A stretch of DNA of 64,000 nt from Thermothielavioides terrestris NRRL 8126 (lineage: Eukaryota > Ascomycota > Sordariomycetes > Sordariales > Chaetomiaceae), in the NCBI RefSeq assembly GCF_000226115.1, contig NC_016462.1, forward strand, positions 3,348,001 through 3,412,000. The letters run 5' to 3'. The position numbers were made by a program, and so were the translations under genes. Every line of letters begins with the position of its first letter. The stretch's first letter is position 1. Shown here in pieces: positions 43,137-53,551 of this stretch. The notes under the pieces were generated by a model. It was not told the DNA's origin. It ran no database searches and was given only the letters and a program-made list of their open reading frames with translations.

Positions 43137-44494
43137 GGCGAGGGGGCGGGGCGGTGCCCGGCTCAGGAGCCCGGATGGCCCCTCGCGGTCGAGTGGTGGT
43201 GGGATGGGGCCGGCCTCGGGAAGCGGAGGTGCGAGAAGAGGGGCTTCCGTGGGGACCAGTCGGAAGCGCCCGTTTTTCCTTGCGGTGGCGTTCACCACAG
43301 CGAATGATCCGGAGATGCACAGTGCTTGTCCTCCGTCTGGGCGTCCCAACCCCGGATTGGTGACGGTGGCGCAACGCGGGCTTCTGCTGGGAAAGGGGAA
43401 AAGAGAGTTCAGAAACAAACAATGTCAGCAACCCTGCCACACACTAGTGATATCTTTCGAGCGCTGGCGGGGATTCGCAACGGTCCGATTATCTCATCGA
43501 GCCCTCCACGTGGCTGACCTTGCCTAGTGCGGGATGTCGAGCGAATTTTGTGGTGGGGTTTGAGTGTATTCCGTACTCCCCCGTGGTGACTTACCTCCAC
43601 TGTTTGCGCGGCACTGGTTGGTGTGCCTCTCCTCCTCGCGGCGTCCCACCTGATTTTTCCAACGGTCGTCACGAACGGGTGTTTGGTCCCTGCGCCACCG
43701 GGAGTAGAGACGACTCGCGGGACCCGGAGTCAACGGCGATGGCGATCAACGAGGGTCGTCTTTCTTTCTGTTTTCTGCGCCCGCTCTGATCTCGCAACGC
43801 GCCTAGTGGCCGCAGGATCAAACCAAGTCAAGTACGGCAGCAGAGTGCTGAACGCGTCGGTCGCTTTGGCATTTTTCTATCGGCGGGCTGCAGCGGCGGT
43901 CGTCCAGACTCGGACGTCCATCACGGCGCTAGCGGAGTGGCCACCCGCCAATCGGCTGCATCATCGGATGGCAGAGACGCAAGATAGACGGTGCTGGAGC
44001 GGCTTGCTCCCCTGCAAGGTTGACGGGGGATGGTGCGCCTCGTGCATGGCGCTACGGAGGCGTGATGTGGTGCAGCCACGGAGCAGCGAGTCGCGCTTGG
44101 ACGGCGGGATGGGAGTGGGCCTGGCAGGGCTGCGTCGGCAACTTTGACCAGCGGGGGTTGCGCAGCGGTTGGCTACGGTAACTAAGGTAACGCAGTACCT
44201 AGTGTATGTATGTACTTAGTGGAGTACAGTACACTATACAGGTGGAGTCAGACAGGAGAACTTGGAAGCCACCTACCCTTCCAACGGTCGCTGCGCTTCC
44301 GCTTCAACCACTGTATGTACATGTACAGCACGGAGGGCGCCAGTTAATGCCGTTTCGACTTCTATATGGCATTCGAACTAAGGTACCTAGGCCAATTTCC
44401 GTGTTTTATACGTCGTGCTGTGTTGCGTACACTTCAACACAAGCGGGGGATCGTGAGACTCCTTCCGTTCCACTGGACGAGGGGCCGAGCAACC
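43137..44494. other. Intergenic 1.36 kb left of the MITE
   Basis: No recognised gene. The largest open frame (43623-44147 +, 174 codons) has no family resemblance and skewed composition. Repeated TAC/GTA palindromic bits occur at 44200-44240. Confidence 0.5.
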
Positions 44495-44504
44495 TTGGAA
44501 ACCG

Positions 44505-45088
44505 ACTCCATTAAAAACACAAAACAGTTCCATTAGAAAAACAATACAGCAGGGGCGGCCCGTGCGCTCCCGCCAAAACCTTGCAGCGAGCGTCACCACG
44601 CACCCTAGCAACCATGTCACCACAAGAATCGCTGCAAATCGACGGTGTTGCTGGTATTGTTGAAGAGGCTGGAAAATGCAGATTTAATGGAAAATGCAGA
44701 ATCGGCTAAAAAGCTCGAGGATGCACCAACTTACATACTGCCCGCCTTGACCGCCTACTGCGCGCCCTAGCCTCGAAGTCAGCAAGTTATATGACCTAGT
44801 CTTATCGATAAGATATCTTATTGATAAGACAACCTCCGATCAACGCCGAATAACTACAGCTTTAAGGGTACTTACCTACCTTCTCCGTCTTTGCAAATGC
44901 CCTCTCCTTTGGTAAACAACGTGGCAATTGACCGTTTAGATCTCTCAACAGTTCCTTTCGCGATTCTTGTTGTGATATGTTAGCTAGGGAGCATGATGAT
45001 GCTCGCTGCAAGGTTTTGGTGGGAGCGCACGGGCCGCCCCTGTGTATTGTTTTTCTAATGAAACTGTATTGTGTTTTTAATGGGGTCG
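44505..45088. mobile_element. Foldback MITE, 584 bp, MULE-like ends
   Basis: Left arm 44505-44632 and right arm 44960-45088 are inverted copies of about 128 bases. They start CGACTCCATTAAAAACAC / CGACCCCATTAAAAACAC and stay highly similar through CAGGGGCGGCCCGTGCGCTC to AAGAATCGC. Several arm-to-arm differences are transitions (for example CGTCACCACG against CATCATCATG), as mild RIP would give. The flanks show a near-perfect direct repeat, CCTTGGAAAC (44495-44504) and CCTGGAAAC (45089-45097), fitting the 9-10 bp duplication of Mutator-like elements. The 327-bp interior has no transposase and holds a 32-bp palindrome in its centre. Long TIRs, a 9-10 bp duplication and small size give the call. 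Confidence 0.85.
44799..44830. repeat. 32-bp near-perfect palindrome at the MITE centre
   Basis: GTCTTATCGATAAGAT at 44799-44814 pairs with the following 16 bases. Only one of the 16 symmetric pairs is mismatched. Confidence 0.9.
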
Positions 45089-45176
45089 CCTGGAAACCAT
45101 GTGTTGGCGGGCAATCCCACATTGACTTTGCCAGAAGAAGTAACGTATTCCGCTGTTAGGTAGTGCGGGTAGATTG

Positions 45177-45197
45177 CCCCACCACGCTAAGGTGGGG
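45177..45197. repeat. Perfect 7-bp stem hairpin
   Basis: CCCCACC, a loop ACGCTAA, then GGTGGGG. It is just outside the MITE, and its function is unknown. Confidence 0.6.
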
Positions 45198-45609
45198 TGG
45201 TGTTCTGGGCCCTGACTTCAGTGGAAGTTCTGAACTTCCAGGTTTCGCAGTCCATCCACAATCCTCATCCGTTCCTGGTCACTCACATTCCCACATCACA
45301 GGTTTCTGATCTTGCACTTGGCATCATCTGCTCTCAGTTTCGCTGCTCTCTGTAGTTGCTCCCATAATAGTACACTTCACATATCTTGCCTGCTTCTCTG
45401 TGACGATGCCTCGCTTTCCTCCGCTTTGCGCCTTTCCTCTCTCCGATGCTGTCAGGACCCACTGACGCCGATCACCCCATGATTCAACAACAGCAACGTC
45501 GAGAACCCGTAACGCCGACCTTGCATGCCTCAGACCCTGGCACTGTACAAAAAAAAAAAAAAAAAAGTTGGGTATCTCGATGATGGCTACCACTGCATCA
45601 AGCGCTGCG
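45198..45609. other. Intergenic with 18-base A tract
   Basis: About 410 bases downstream of the long leftward gene. The A run at 45549-45566 reads as T 44 bases past its stop. No gene is recognised. Confidence 0.5.
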
Positions 45610-48600
45610 TTAGAAGTGCTTCGTGGGCGAGCGGGAGAACTCCCCGCGATCCACGGACCGCGCACGGGAATGGGCGAGGAGCCGGGGCACCCGGTTGTAT
45701 CGCGCCTCGGGATCCCAAACGCCGTGCTCGCGGATCTGCTGAGCGATGTATTCGGCCGCCCACCCGGCCGGGTCCGTCGGCGGCGCGGGGTCGGCTGCCG
45801 GGGAATGGCGCTCTGACGCCGCCGCCTCTTGGGGGGCCGACACTGGCACGGCCCCATTGAGCTCGGCAGCGGGGACGTGCTGGTGATGTTGTTCAGATTC
45901 CGGAGCCTGGGCTGCATTTTGGACCGGCTGATGACCGTTCGCGAACGCCAAGGCTTGGGCAGCAGCCTCGACCTGTTGGTAGGCCTGTGCAAGCTCTGGA
46001 GCTCGGGTAGTCTCGTGGAACTGTTCGTAGGCTGGCGCGTGCTCCAGGGCTTGATCACTCTGATGAAGCGCTCTCGGGTCTTGGAATGCTGGGTCATACG
46101 GCCGTGTTTGGGCGGGCCACGGAGCTGGGCCAGGCTGGAGGACTTCTTGCGAGGGCAGCACACCGTACGCTGGATGGAAACCTGGAGCAGGCACGGGGTG
46201 GAACGGTTCCGCGGCTTCCCACGCCTGTTGATGCGGCACTTGGAATCCTGGGCCCGGACCCCAGCCGCCGTGGTTCGAGGGCCCTGGATCCTGATAGCCG
46301 TACTGCGGCATAACCGGTGCCCAAGGCTGCATGATGGTCTGCGCCGGTGCTCCTGATGATTCCAGCGTGTCCAGCCTCCTCCAGGTCACCGTATGCATGT
46401 GTTCGAGCCGCTCGCATCGCGCCCGGTACTGCCGCATGTTCTGTCGGAGCAGGTAGTTCTCATGCTCGAGGTTTCTCATCCGTCGCTTAAGCGATTGAAC
46501 CGTCTTTCGCCAAACGATCTCTTGCTCCTGGGATGCTCGAAGACGTTCCTGTGTGCGGCGAAGAAGCTCTTGGGTGGTCTCATTGTCGGCGGACCTGGGC
46601 GGCGGCACGCGCAAGTTCCCGTCGCGGGTTTGGGGGCGCAGCCTGTCTCGCTGGGCTTCTCCAACTTCAACAGCGTCCCTGGCGCCGTGCCCTGCTTGGC
46701 TGGGGGCGTCTTTTGCTGGGCATACTTTTGCTGCTGGCCGAACTTCGTCTTCCCTAGCGAGCCGAGCATTATCTGCGCGCTGGGAGGTTGCCACTTCCGC
46801 TCCGTTAGCAAGCGCGGTCTCCTTAGGAAGTTCAGTCTCCGCCGGGACGCCGTCATGTCCTCCACGACCATGGCGGCTGGACGATTCCCTGCTCTCCGAG
46901 GGATTGAGTGGTTGCACGGGATGCGTTACCGCGGCAGCGGTCTCAGCCACCTGTTCCTGCGCTTGTGTGCTTGTGGTAGCAGCTTGGGCCTTCTGGATAA
47001 TAGGGGGACTCGCAGGTTGCTGCAACACCTGGGCAGGTCGAGCGAAAGCACCCTGGCGAGCCTCCTCGGCGCGACTGCCCTCCCCAGCGTGGAGGTCCGC
47101 TTCCGGACGGCGGGCCTCCGCAGTGCGACGGGCCTCCAGAGCATGGCGGTTATCCGCAACCTGGCGAATCTCTCCAGCGCTCGGGGGTGCTTCAGCGAGG
47201 CGAGGCTCCTCAACTTGCGCGCTATGGTCGGCCTCTTCAGCGGGGCGAGCTTGTGCGGGAGGACGGATCTGTTGAGCGTCGCTGGCTTCAGCCCCTTGCG
47301 AATGGCAGGCGTCCAAGTTCTTGGCGCGGCGAGTCTTCTTCTTCCGAGTGACGGTTTCCCATTGAGTCCCATCTGGCGCCTCGTCCGACGTCCTGACTTC
47401 GTCGCATCGCTCGACCCGCTCCAATCGGGCCGCTTCTTCCTTCTCCTTTCTCTGGCGCGCCTCTTGTTGACGGCGGTGCTGTTCCTCGCGCCGTCGAGCT
47501 TTTGCCTCATCTTGCAGCCTCTTCGCCTCCGCTTCCGACTCTTTCTCCACCCGGCGGCGTTCCTTGCGGCGCTGCGCTTTGGCCTTGCGTCTCGCCTTCT
47601 CGGCTTCCTTGGCCTCGGCGTCCTCTTGCGGCTGCTGCACCTCCCTGGGCACATGGTCGTCGGCGGCCGCTTCGGCTTCGGCGGCTGCTTCAGCTTCCCC
47701 TGTTGCTTCGGCTTGGGCGGTTGCTCCAGCCTCGAGGGTTGCTCCCGCCTCGACGGTGACTTCAGCCTCGACGGTGGTCTCGGTCTCGGCGGCGGTCTCG
47801 GTCTCGGCGGCGGCCGCGGTAGCCACAGCTTCAGCTGGGGGTGCCGGTGCGGCCAGCGATGCGGCGCGCTGACGCTCCTTCTTGGCCTTCCTCAGCCGTT
47901 TCTTTTTCGCCGATTTCTTTGCCCTGCCTCCCTTGGCCTTTTCGGCCTTCTCTTCTTCGTTTTCTCCGAAGCTCGCAATATCATCCCCGTTTAATGTCTC
48001 CAGGCTCGCAATGTCGTCCACGTGTAACGTCGACGCGTCCGAGTCACCAGCTGGGGCGTCTCGATCATCTCCGTCGATTGGAATCGACATGGGGTCTGCC
48101 GGGCATGGCGCTGCTGTCACTGCGGTTAGCGGCCGCGGTTCTCTCAGGGTATGACAGCTCATCTCACCAGACTGAGGTGGTGCAGGAGTCTGTTCCTCCC
48201 TACCTCCGGACGGGGTGGGCGGGCCGGTCTCGGAGAGGGATGGGCGATTATGAGCTTGACGAGATGGAGAGTCATGTGTTGACGAAGGCCCAGCCCCAAC
48301 GCTAGAATGCTGAGGCACGACTTGCGCTGAACCCGACGACGGCGTGCCGAGCGTAGGGAGGATGGTGAGACTCGGGGCGAATTGGAACGCTTCAGGCGGA
48401 AGAGCGACGGGGCCCGAATCGCCGATTTCTGCTGAAGCACAAGGGGAAGGAGCATGGGGGAACCAGCTCTCGATCCTCCACTGGCAACGGACAATCTCGG
48501 AGACAAGAGCGTCCCGGCCCGTGTCTTTGAGAAGGCGCAGGATGGCATTGCGCCGGCGGACCAGCTCTGCGCTGCCCTTCCAAGTGCTGCAACGTTCGTC

Positions 48601-49484
48601 GTTCGCCTTGACCTTCTGCAGCCGCCCGAAATAATAAAAGTTCAACGCGATGAAGAGAGCCCGCGCGTTGAAGGCCTCGTGGTCGGCTTGCACAGCAGCG
48701 CAGTATCCATCGCCGAAATACTGGAAGGCCGGGGCACTCGGCGTGCTGGGCTGCCATGGCATGTCGAGAGCAACGTACTGCACGTCGTCGAGAAACTGAA
48801 CTGTACCCAGCTCTCCGCAGGCCCGGATCCGGTTGAGATGCAGGAACAGCGCGGTGAAGGTGACGACGGCCACGTTGCCAGGGTCGTTCACGAATAAGAC
48901 GACATCCGCCAACGTGTCCAGCTTTGCCTCCATGGCCTCCCGCCCCACTGCATCATCCCCCAAGATCGCTCGGATGGCTCCACGGCTGTAGTCCAGACGC
49001 TCCGCAAGGAAACGGAGGCGAGCCACGCCCCGTTCCGCGGTTTGGGGATTCGCGAACTCGAGGTGGCAACGCCGGATTTGTGCTGGACGGACAGACGCCT
49101 CGGTCAGCTGCTTGCTTTCGCCAGCGAAGGCGATGGATGCCAGTGTACTTACGGCCAAGGGCGCCCGCCGTGATGTTGCTGATCTCTCTGACCAGCTCGA
49201 CGGGGCCGAACACAAAGAAGGGGAACCGCGGCAGGTCGCTGGGAACTTCGCCCGCGAGCTGCAAGAGCTCGATCCACCCCTCGATGTCGTGCTCCGACAT
49301 CAGCTGCCACTCCTCCTGGCGTAAAGGTCAGCGATGTCTGCTCCCCGTCGCTCCCGGCGCGCCGCCGATCGGAACAAATCGCCAAGAGGTTCTTGCTTAC
49401 GGTGTTGAAGCCGTCGTGTTTGATCCACGGCTCTCTGGGCCCAGAGAGCCGCGTGTTGGTCGGCCGCAGCGTGGCAGGGTCCAT
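45610..49484 (-). CDS. Large low-complexity coiled-coil protein, unknown function
   Basis: Model: complement(45610..49082, 49153..49315, 49401..49484), 1239 residues, introns of 70 and 85 nt (GTAAGT and GTAAGC donors, CAG acceptors). The first about 260 residues are globular and conserved-looking: EEWQLMSEHDIEGWIELL, LPRFPFFVFGPVELV, REISNITAGALG, then a Leu-rich block. The middle is acidic, then Lys-rich (GGRAKKSAKKKRLRKAKKER). An Ala/Glu run with period-six 'VEAGAT'-like repeats follows, then a long charged Arg/Glu/Lys helix predicted to be coiled coil. Another coiled coil lies near residues 960-1020 (QELLRRTQERLRASQEQEI). A Pro/Gln/His-rich tail ends the protein. No domain is recognised. 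The long frame in GC-rich DNA and the consistent N-terminal splice structure support it as a real gene. Undetected introns in the low-complexity part are possible. Confidence 0.8.
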
Positions 49485-51279
49485 CGTGGCGCGCTACTCT
49501 TTGCTGCTTCTCTTGTTGTGTGCTGGTTGTTCTCAGCAACTTCGACGGAGCGTCGCAAATGTCGGAGGGGTCATGAGCGATGAGAAATTCTGAGGTCCAG
49601 AGGAAGAATGGAAATTCTACCATTCTTTGCGCAGCCGCGAAAGCGGGTACCTTATCCCAACTCTCTTCGCAACAATAGGTTCTTGATGGATCACAACCCC
49701 GGGGTGAACCCAAGGACCGCCTTCCTTCCGGGGTTGCCAGCAGCCATGCCGGCTCGAACAGACCCGTCCGGATCACAGAGCTTTCCGGTAAGCCAGGATA
49801 ATGTGATATGGGTTCCTGGAGGTGGCGGACACAGGCCTATTGCATCTACGAGCACAGGTCCTCACTTGTCACCAGAGGTCTTTTTACAAGTTCAAGACTC
49901 AAAGTCTTTGCCAGAGGGGTGAACTAATTTCACTTGACCTAGGCTTCTTCAACACACTCAAGAGTATCAAAAGGGTCTGTTGCGCCCCAAGTTGAAGCCG
50001 GTCAAACCTGGTTATTGGAAAGCGTGTATTCTTGTCTAGACACTCAGCTGGATGTTAGGAATATTGATTAGGCAGGGACGATGGCTTGTCGTTGAATTCT
50101 TTCACTGATACTATTGCCCAAAGAAGTAGCGGCGGCGCACACTTCTGTGTGAATCAAGCGACAAAGCAAAAAAAAAAAAGCCCTTATGACAATCAGTGGT
50201 TTTGTTGGTTTTATGGTATCAGTTGCTGAAACACTGTGTATTTGGGGTTTACTCCGATCGTTGAGTGTTTCATGATTATCGAGGGCATTTAATATCAGCA
50301 TAGCCTTGATTCTTTGACTGAAATTAAAGCCCAGGAGCGGGCCAATGTGTTGTTTAACCATCAGCTCTCCAATTGGCATTCACCTCATCTCAACCGATGC
50401 ATATGGAAGACCGTTGTGGTTGAGTCGACAAAATTCTGTTGAGACAGCATCCATGTTGCTCCTCCTATGCTTCTCAGGTAATGATGGCCGTGTCACGTTG
50501 GCAAAGGCGAATTTGGAGCATGATCTTCTGCTGCGCGAAAAAGCTATTACCAATCCTTACTGTTGAGAGAAGGGAAGCCCGGATGGCCGCCTTGGCTTCC
50601 CAATGGTTATTTAACTTTGCAACTTCTCTCGGGCTGAACATGAACAGTATGCATCTTATGTGAGGACGTGCGAAAACGCCAGGGTGAGACAGAGCACCTG
50701 AAGTGCCCAAAAGGCTGATAAACCAGAATTCTTACGACCGCTGTTTAGTTTACAGGCGTTGTGGTCTGAACCGAATGCAAGGGCCCGCTGGGGAGTCTGC
50801 GGATGAGCTGCAGTTTGGCGGGCGGGAGCTTTCTGAGTTCAGCTTCCGTTGGTTCGCGGAATCTGGTTGACCAGTGGAAGTGGCAGCCAGGAAACATTGC
50901 AACCCGACCAGTCGGACGCCCCTGAATTTGCTCCCGTCCTGGGGCAAGACCGAAACCGGGCTTGTACGATGCCCAGGACCCTCCAAACTGCACAGAAAAC
51001 GCCTCCCCACAGGAGTCAAACTGCACGTCATGTCATGCCCCGCTCATGCAGCATGACAAGCGGACTGAACAGACAGTGGATGAATTTCGGTGCTGCCTGA
51101 AACTGCTCCGCGGCTGACTACACATCTCCAAAGAAGCCTGTTCTGTCAAATGCTTTAAAAATACGGATAGGCACTTCCCTTTTTTCTCCATGGGGTGTCG
51201 TTCTCGTCTGCCCTGCCTCAACGGAACTTCGCTCTCCAAGGCCAGCCCAAAGCACACAACAAACGGAAGTGTTGCTGAG
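49485..51279. other. Intergenic 1.8 kb
   Basis: Lower-GC spacer (50.0-50.6 kb is notably AT-richer). No gene, RNA or repeat is identified. Small frames near 50.07-50.38 and 50.75-51.03 kb have no coding character. Confidence 0.5.
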
Positions 51280-51469
51280 ATGGACATGGGACGATCGGTG
51301 GCCGTGGCCATGTGGGCCATGAGCGCACTGTTCCTGAGTTTCGTTCCCCTCCGCCTCTACACCCGCATACACATTATCCAGTTCATCGGGATTGAGGACA
51401 ATTTGTACTTCTGGATTGGTATTCTGCTCCTCGGCTTTACCGTCTCCATTCAAGCCCCTGTCCACTACG
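51280..51469 (+). pseudogene. Orphan first exon of a fungal rhodopsin-domain (SAT4-type) membrane protein
   Basis: The ATG at 51280 opens 63 codons with two strongly hydrophobic segments (SVAVAMWAMSALFLSFVPLR; FWIGILLLGFTVSIQAPV). Between them lies RLYTRIHIIQFIGIEDNLYF, matching the 'RxYxRxxIxxxxGxDDxxxxxA' block of the plant-pathogen 'rhodopsin domain' family. The exon ends VHYG right at a consensus donor GTAAGA (51470), where these genes do have an intron. The remaining about 200 residues are absent: only 124 bases later the 3' end of the oppositely oriented kinase-like gene begins. A 3'-truncated relic or an unspliced orphan exon is the best reading. A new short gene is possible. Confidence 0.62.
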
Positions 51470-51593
51470 GTAAGAAGTGGCGACGCTGGAAATTTCGGCG
51501 GATGAAAATCTTGTTGAACCTGGCGCCAGCCGATTGCCTCCCCGTTCACTAGAAACAAACACCAGAGTGCGAACTTCTTTCTCCGGTCCAGCA

Positions 51594-52463
51594 TCAAACC
51601 AGGCCTCGTTCCTCAAGGGTCTCTTGTCGCAACCCGTCCAGGGGCATAGGAGGAAGGTTCGTGGGGCGGCCCTCGTACACGTTGTCCAGCCAAGCCCTGA
51701 TCTTGGGCAACGCCGCCAGGTCGTGCTCTTTCGCTGAAGAGGTGAAGTCCTCGTCAACCCAGCCGGGCGTGCCCGTTGATAGCAGCTCCCTGCCGAAGGG
51801 TTGGCAAGACCCGAAATCGATCAAGATGGCCTCCTTGTTCTCGCCAATGACGACGTTGGAGGGGTTGAGGTCGTTGTGGGCCAAACCCAGGGAGTGGAGA
51901 TGGGCGACGGCCTTCTCGAGATCGGCCATGATACGGTCGCGGTCGAGCGAGGCACGGAGAGATTCATCGCGCTCCAGGTCATCCAGAATGGTCCGGTGCC
52001 GGTCGAGGACGATGCCGGTCACTCGGCCTCGCCGAATTCGGCACCCGTGGTATCGGACGATGTTGGGATGCGGATGCTCTGCGAGGAACTCCATGATCCG
52101 GATCTCGTCCAGGAGGACCTTCGGAATCGACGGAAGGCCGCCATCGTTTGCGTCAGCCGGGTCGTACCTGGTGATGTTGGGCCGCTTGATGTAGAGATCC
52201 TCCCCGGCCCCGTCGTTCGGCGCGACGGTCAATTCGGGGCTCGCCTCGGGGAAGAGCCACTCGTCGGGAACACGCTGGAGAGCAGCCTCGAGCTCCGGAA
52301 GATTGATGTAATATTTGCGGACGTCTTTCTCGCCCCTCCAGGCGACATCATCCTCGTCCAACACGGCCCAGACGGTGCGGATGAACTTGTGCTCGCCGTC
52401 GACGACCTCGAAGTCTTCCGACAGAGTTATCAAGTCTTTTCTGCTGGTGACTTTTGGCGGCAT
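51594..52463 (-). CDS. Protein-kinase-like protein, fungal-specific type
   Basis: 289 residues, no intron. The start is the ATG at 52463 (MPPKVTSRKDLITLSEDFEV). The frame extends upstream only to a GTG. The C-terminal two thirds are a divergent kinase domain: VLLDEIRIMEFLAEHPHPNIVRYHGC (with the alpha-C Glu), then the catalytic loop LAHNDLNPSNVVI (HxDLxPxN, here Asn for the His-Arg of HRD), and the metal motif ILIDFGSC in place of DFG at about residue 229. A tail PGWVDEDFTSSAKEHDLAALPKIRAWL follows. The Gly-rich loop and VAIK lysine are not clear (LYIKRPN may supply the lysine). This fits numerous ascomycete kinase-like proteins of unknown substrate. The catalytic Asp and metal Asp are present, so activity is possible. 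Confidence 0.87.
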   Translation of the reverse strand: MPPKVTSRKDLITLSEDFEVVDGEHKFIRTVWAVLDEDDVAWRGEKDVRKYYINLPELEAALQRVPDEWLFPEASPELTVAPNDGAGEDLYIKRPNITRYDPADANDGGLPSIPKVLLDEIRIMEFLAEHPHPNIVRYHGCRIRRGRVTGIVLDRHRTILDDLERDESLRASLDRDRIMADLEKAVAHLHSLGLAHNDLNPSNVVIGENKEAILIDFGSCQPFGRELLSTGTPGWVDEDFTSSAKEHDLAALPKIRAWLDNVYEGRPTNLPPMPLDGLRQETLEERGLV

Positions 52464-53320
52464 GGTCGGCGAGTTATCAGAAGACGAATGCGGGTAATGC
52501 TGAATAGGAGATCTTGAGTGAGATTCTGACGGAGTTGGTTGACTAGGTAGGTAGTGTGATTGAGGAGGGTTCACCCTCAGCTCTTATATTCAAAGTGAGA
52601 TGCACCGTTTCCTGGCGGGGAACTGGAGCAACCCTGATTGGACTGACTGCGCAGAGGCAGCAGGTGGCGCAGCAAGCCTTGGCGCTTGATGCTTTCCCCC
52701 TGGCTAACGATCCTGTGTTGGCCCACCAATCTCGCTGGACTCAGCCACCCAAGGCTGAAGGCGAGCCGCCGGCAATCAGCCGAGGCGAACACCGGCTGCG
52801 GCTGGGCATATTGGCCATTCACCAACCGAATCTCACATAAACACGGTGTATGGGCCGCCAATCAGGCCGGCGCCAGGCAACATTTCTCAGAATGCTTGTT
52901 GGGTCGCGGAGTGAAATCTTCACGTTCAATTGTTGGAGAGAAAAAGGTGCGTGACATAACTGTCACAGTCCGGGAGCCCTTCTGCGACCATTTTGGAGGC
53001 CGGGCGGACTTTGATATTCGGCGTGAAGGCGTGACGCCTGACGAAAGCGCCATATGGAGGCAACCCTTTGCCCATGAATCTCTCATGGATCTTGATGGGG
53101 AGTAAAAGAATATATATAACAGCTCTTCTTTCTGATGTAGCCGGCCCGAGAGAACTCAGACTCCGTCCCTCCTTTTTTCTGAGAACACATTGTTCCCGTC
53201 AACCTCAGTTCGACACCAAGACCAATCGACATCCTTCCCATACAGGTCCGAGGGATCCTGGAACTTGTATCCTACAGACGCACCGCGCCTTTCCGTCTCG
53301 AATACCTTTACTCTGCCAAA
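52464..53320. other. Divergent spacer
   Basis: 857 bases between divergent genes. A TATA-like AATATATATAAC lies at about 53107-53120. No other feature is recognised. Confidence 0.5.
53107..53120 (+). promoter_or_regulatory. TATA-like box of the 76-residue ORF
   Basis: AATATATATAAC about 200 bases upstream of the ATG at 53321, in otherwise mixed-composition DNA. Confidence 0.45.
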
Positions 53321-53551
53321 ATGTCAGTTGACATTGGACCGGAGTCTGAAAGGGCTGCCGCCAAACCTTTGAGTGGGAAACCTCGAGCTGACTGTGCCGT
53401 CTACGTCTACAGGTGCAAATACGAGACCAAGCAAACCACTGTGTGGCGCCCCAACGGCACGAAGGTCGTGAAGACGGAGCATAAATGGACCGACTGTGGT
53501 CGGGCGGACTGCCCTATGTCCGAGAAGTACAATCCGCCCAATGCGCGCTAG
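53321..53551 (+). CDS. Small protein of unknown function, 76 residues
   Basis: The ATG has a good context (CCAAAATGTC) and a TATA-like box upstream. Translation is MSVDIGPESERAAAKPLS followed by a Cys/Tyr/Lys-rich core: CAVYVYRCKYETKQTT, WRPNGTKVVKTEHKW, TDCGRADCPMSEKYNPP. Four cysteines spaced like a small zinc or disulfide fold and aromatic-rich strands suggest a real folded peptide. No family is recognised and there is no signal peptide. Without transcript or homolog evidence it remains a candidate. Confidence 0.5.
   Translation: MSVDIGPESERAAAKPLSGKPRADCAVYVYRCKYETKQTTVWRPNGTKVVKTEHKWTDCGRADCPMSEKYNPPNAR

Noticed and set aside
43623..44147. 174-codon plus-strand open frame
   Set aside because: No start context, no domain and uneven composition; not supported as a gene.
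46393..47994. 533-codon plus-strand open frame
   Set aside because: Antisense to the coiled-coil gene; mirrors its repeats (Leu/Gly runs).
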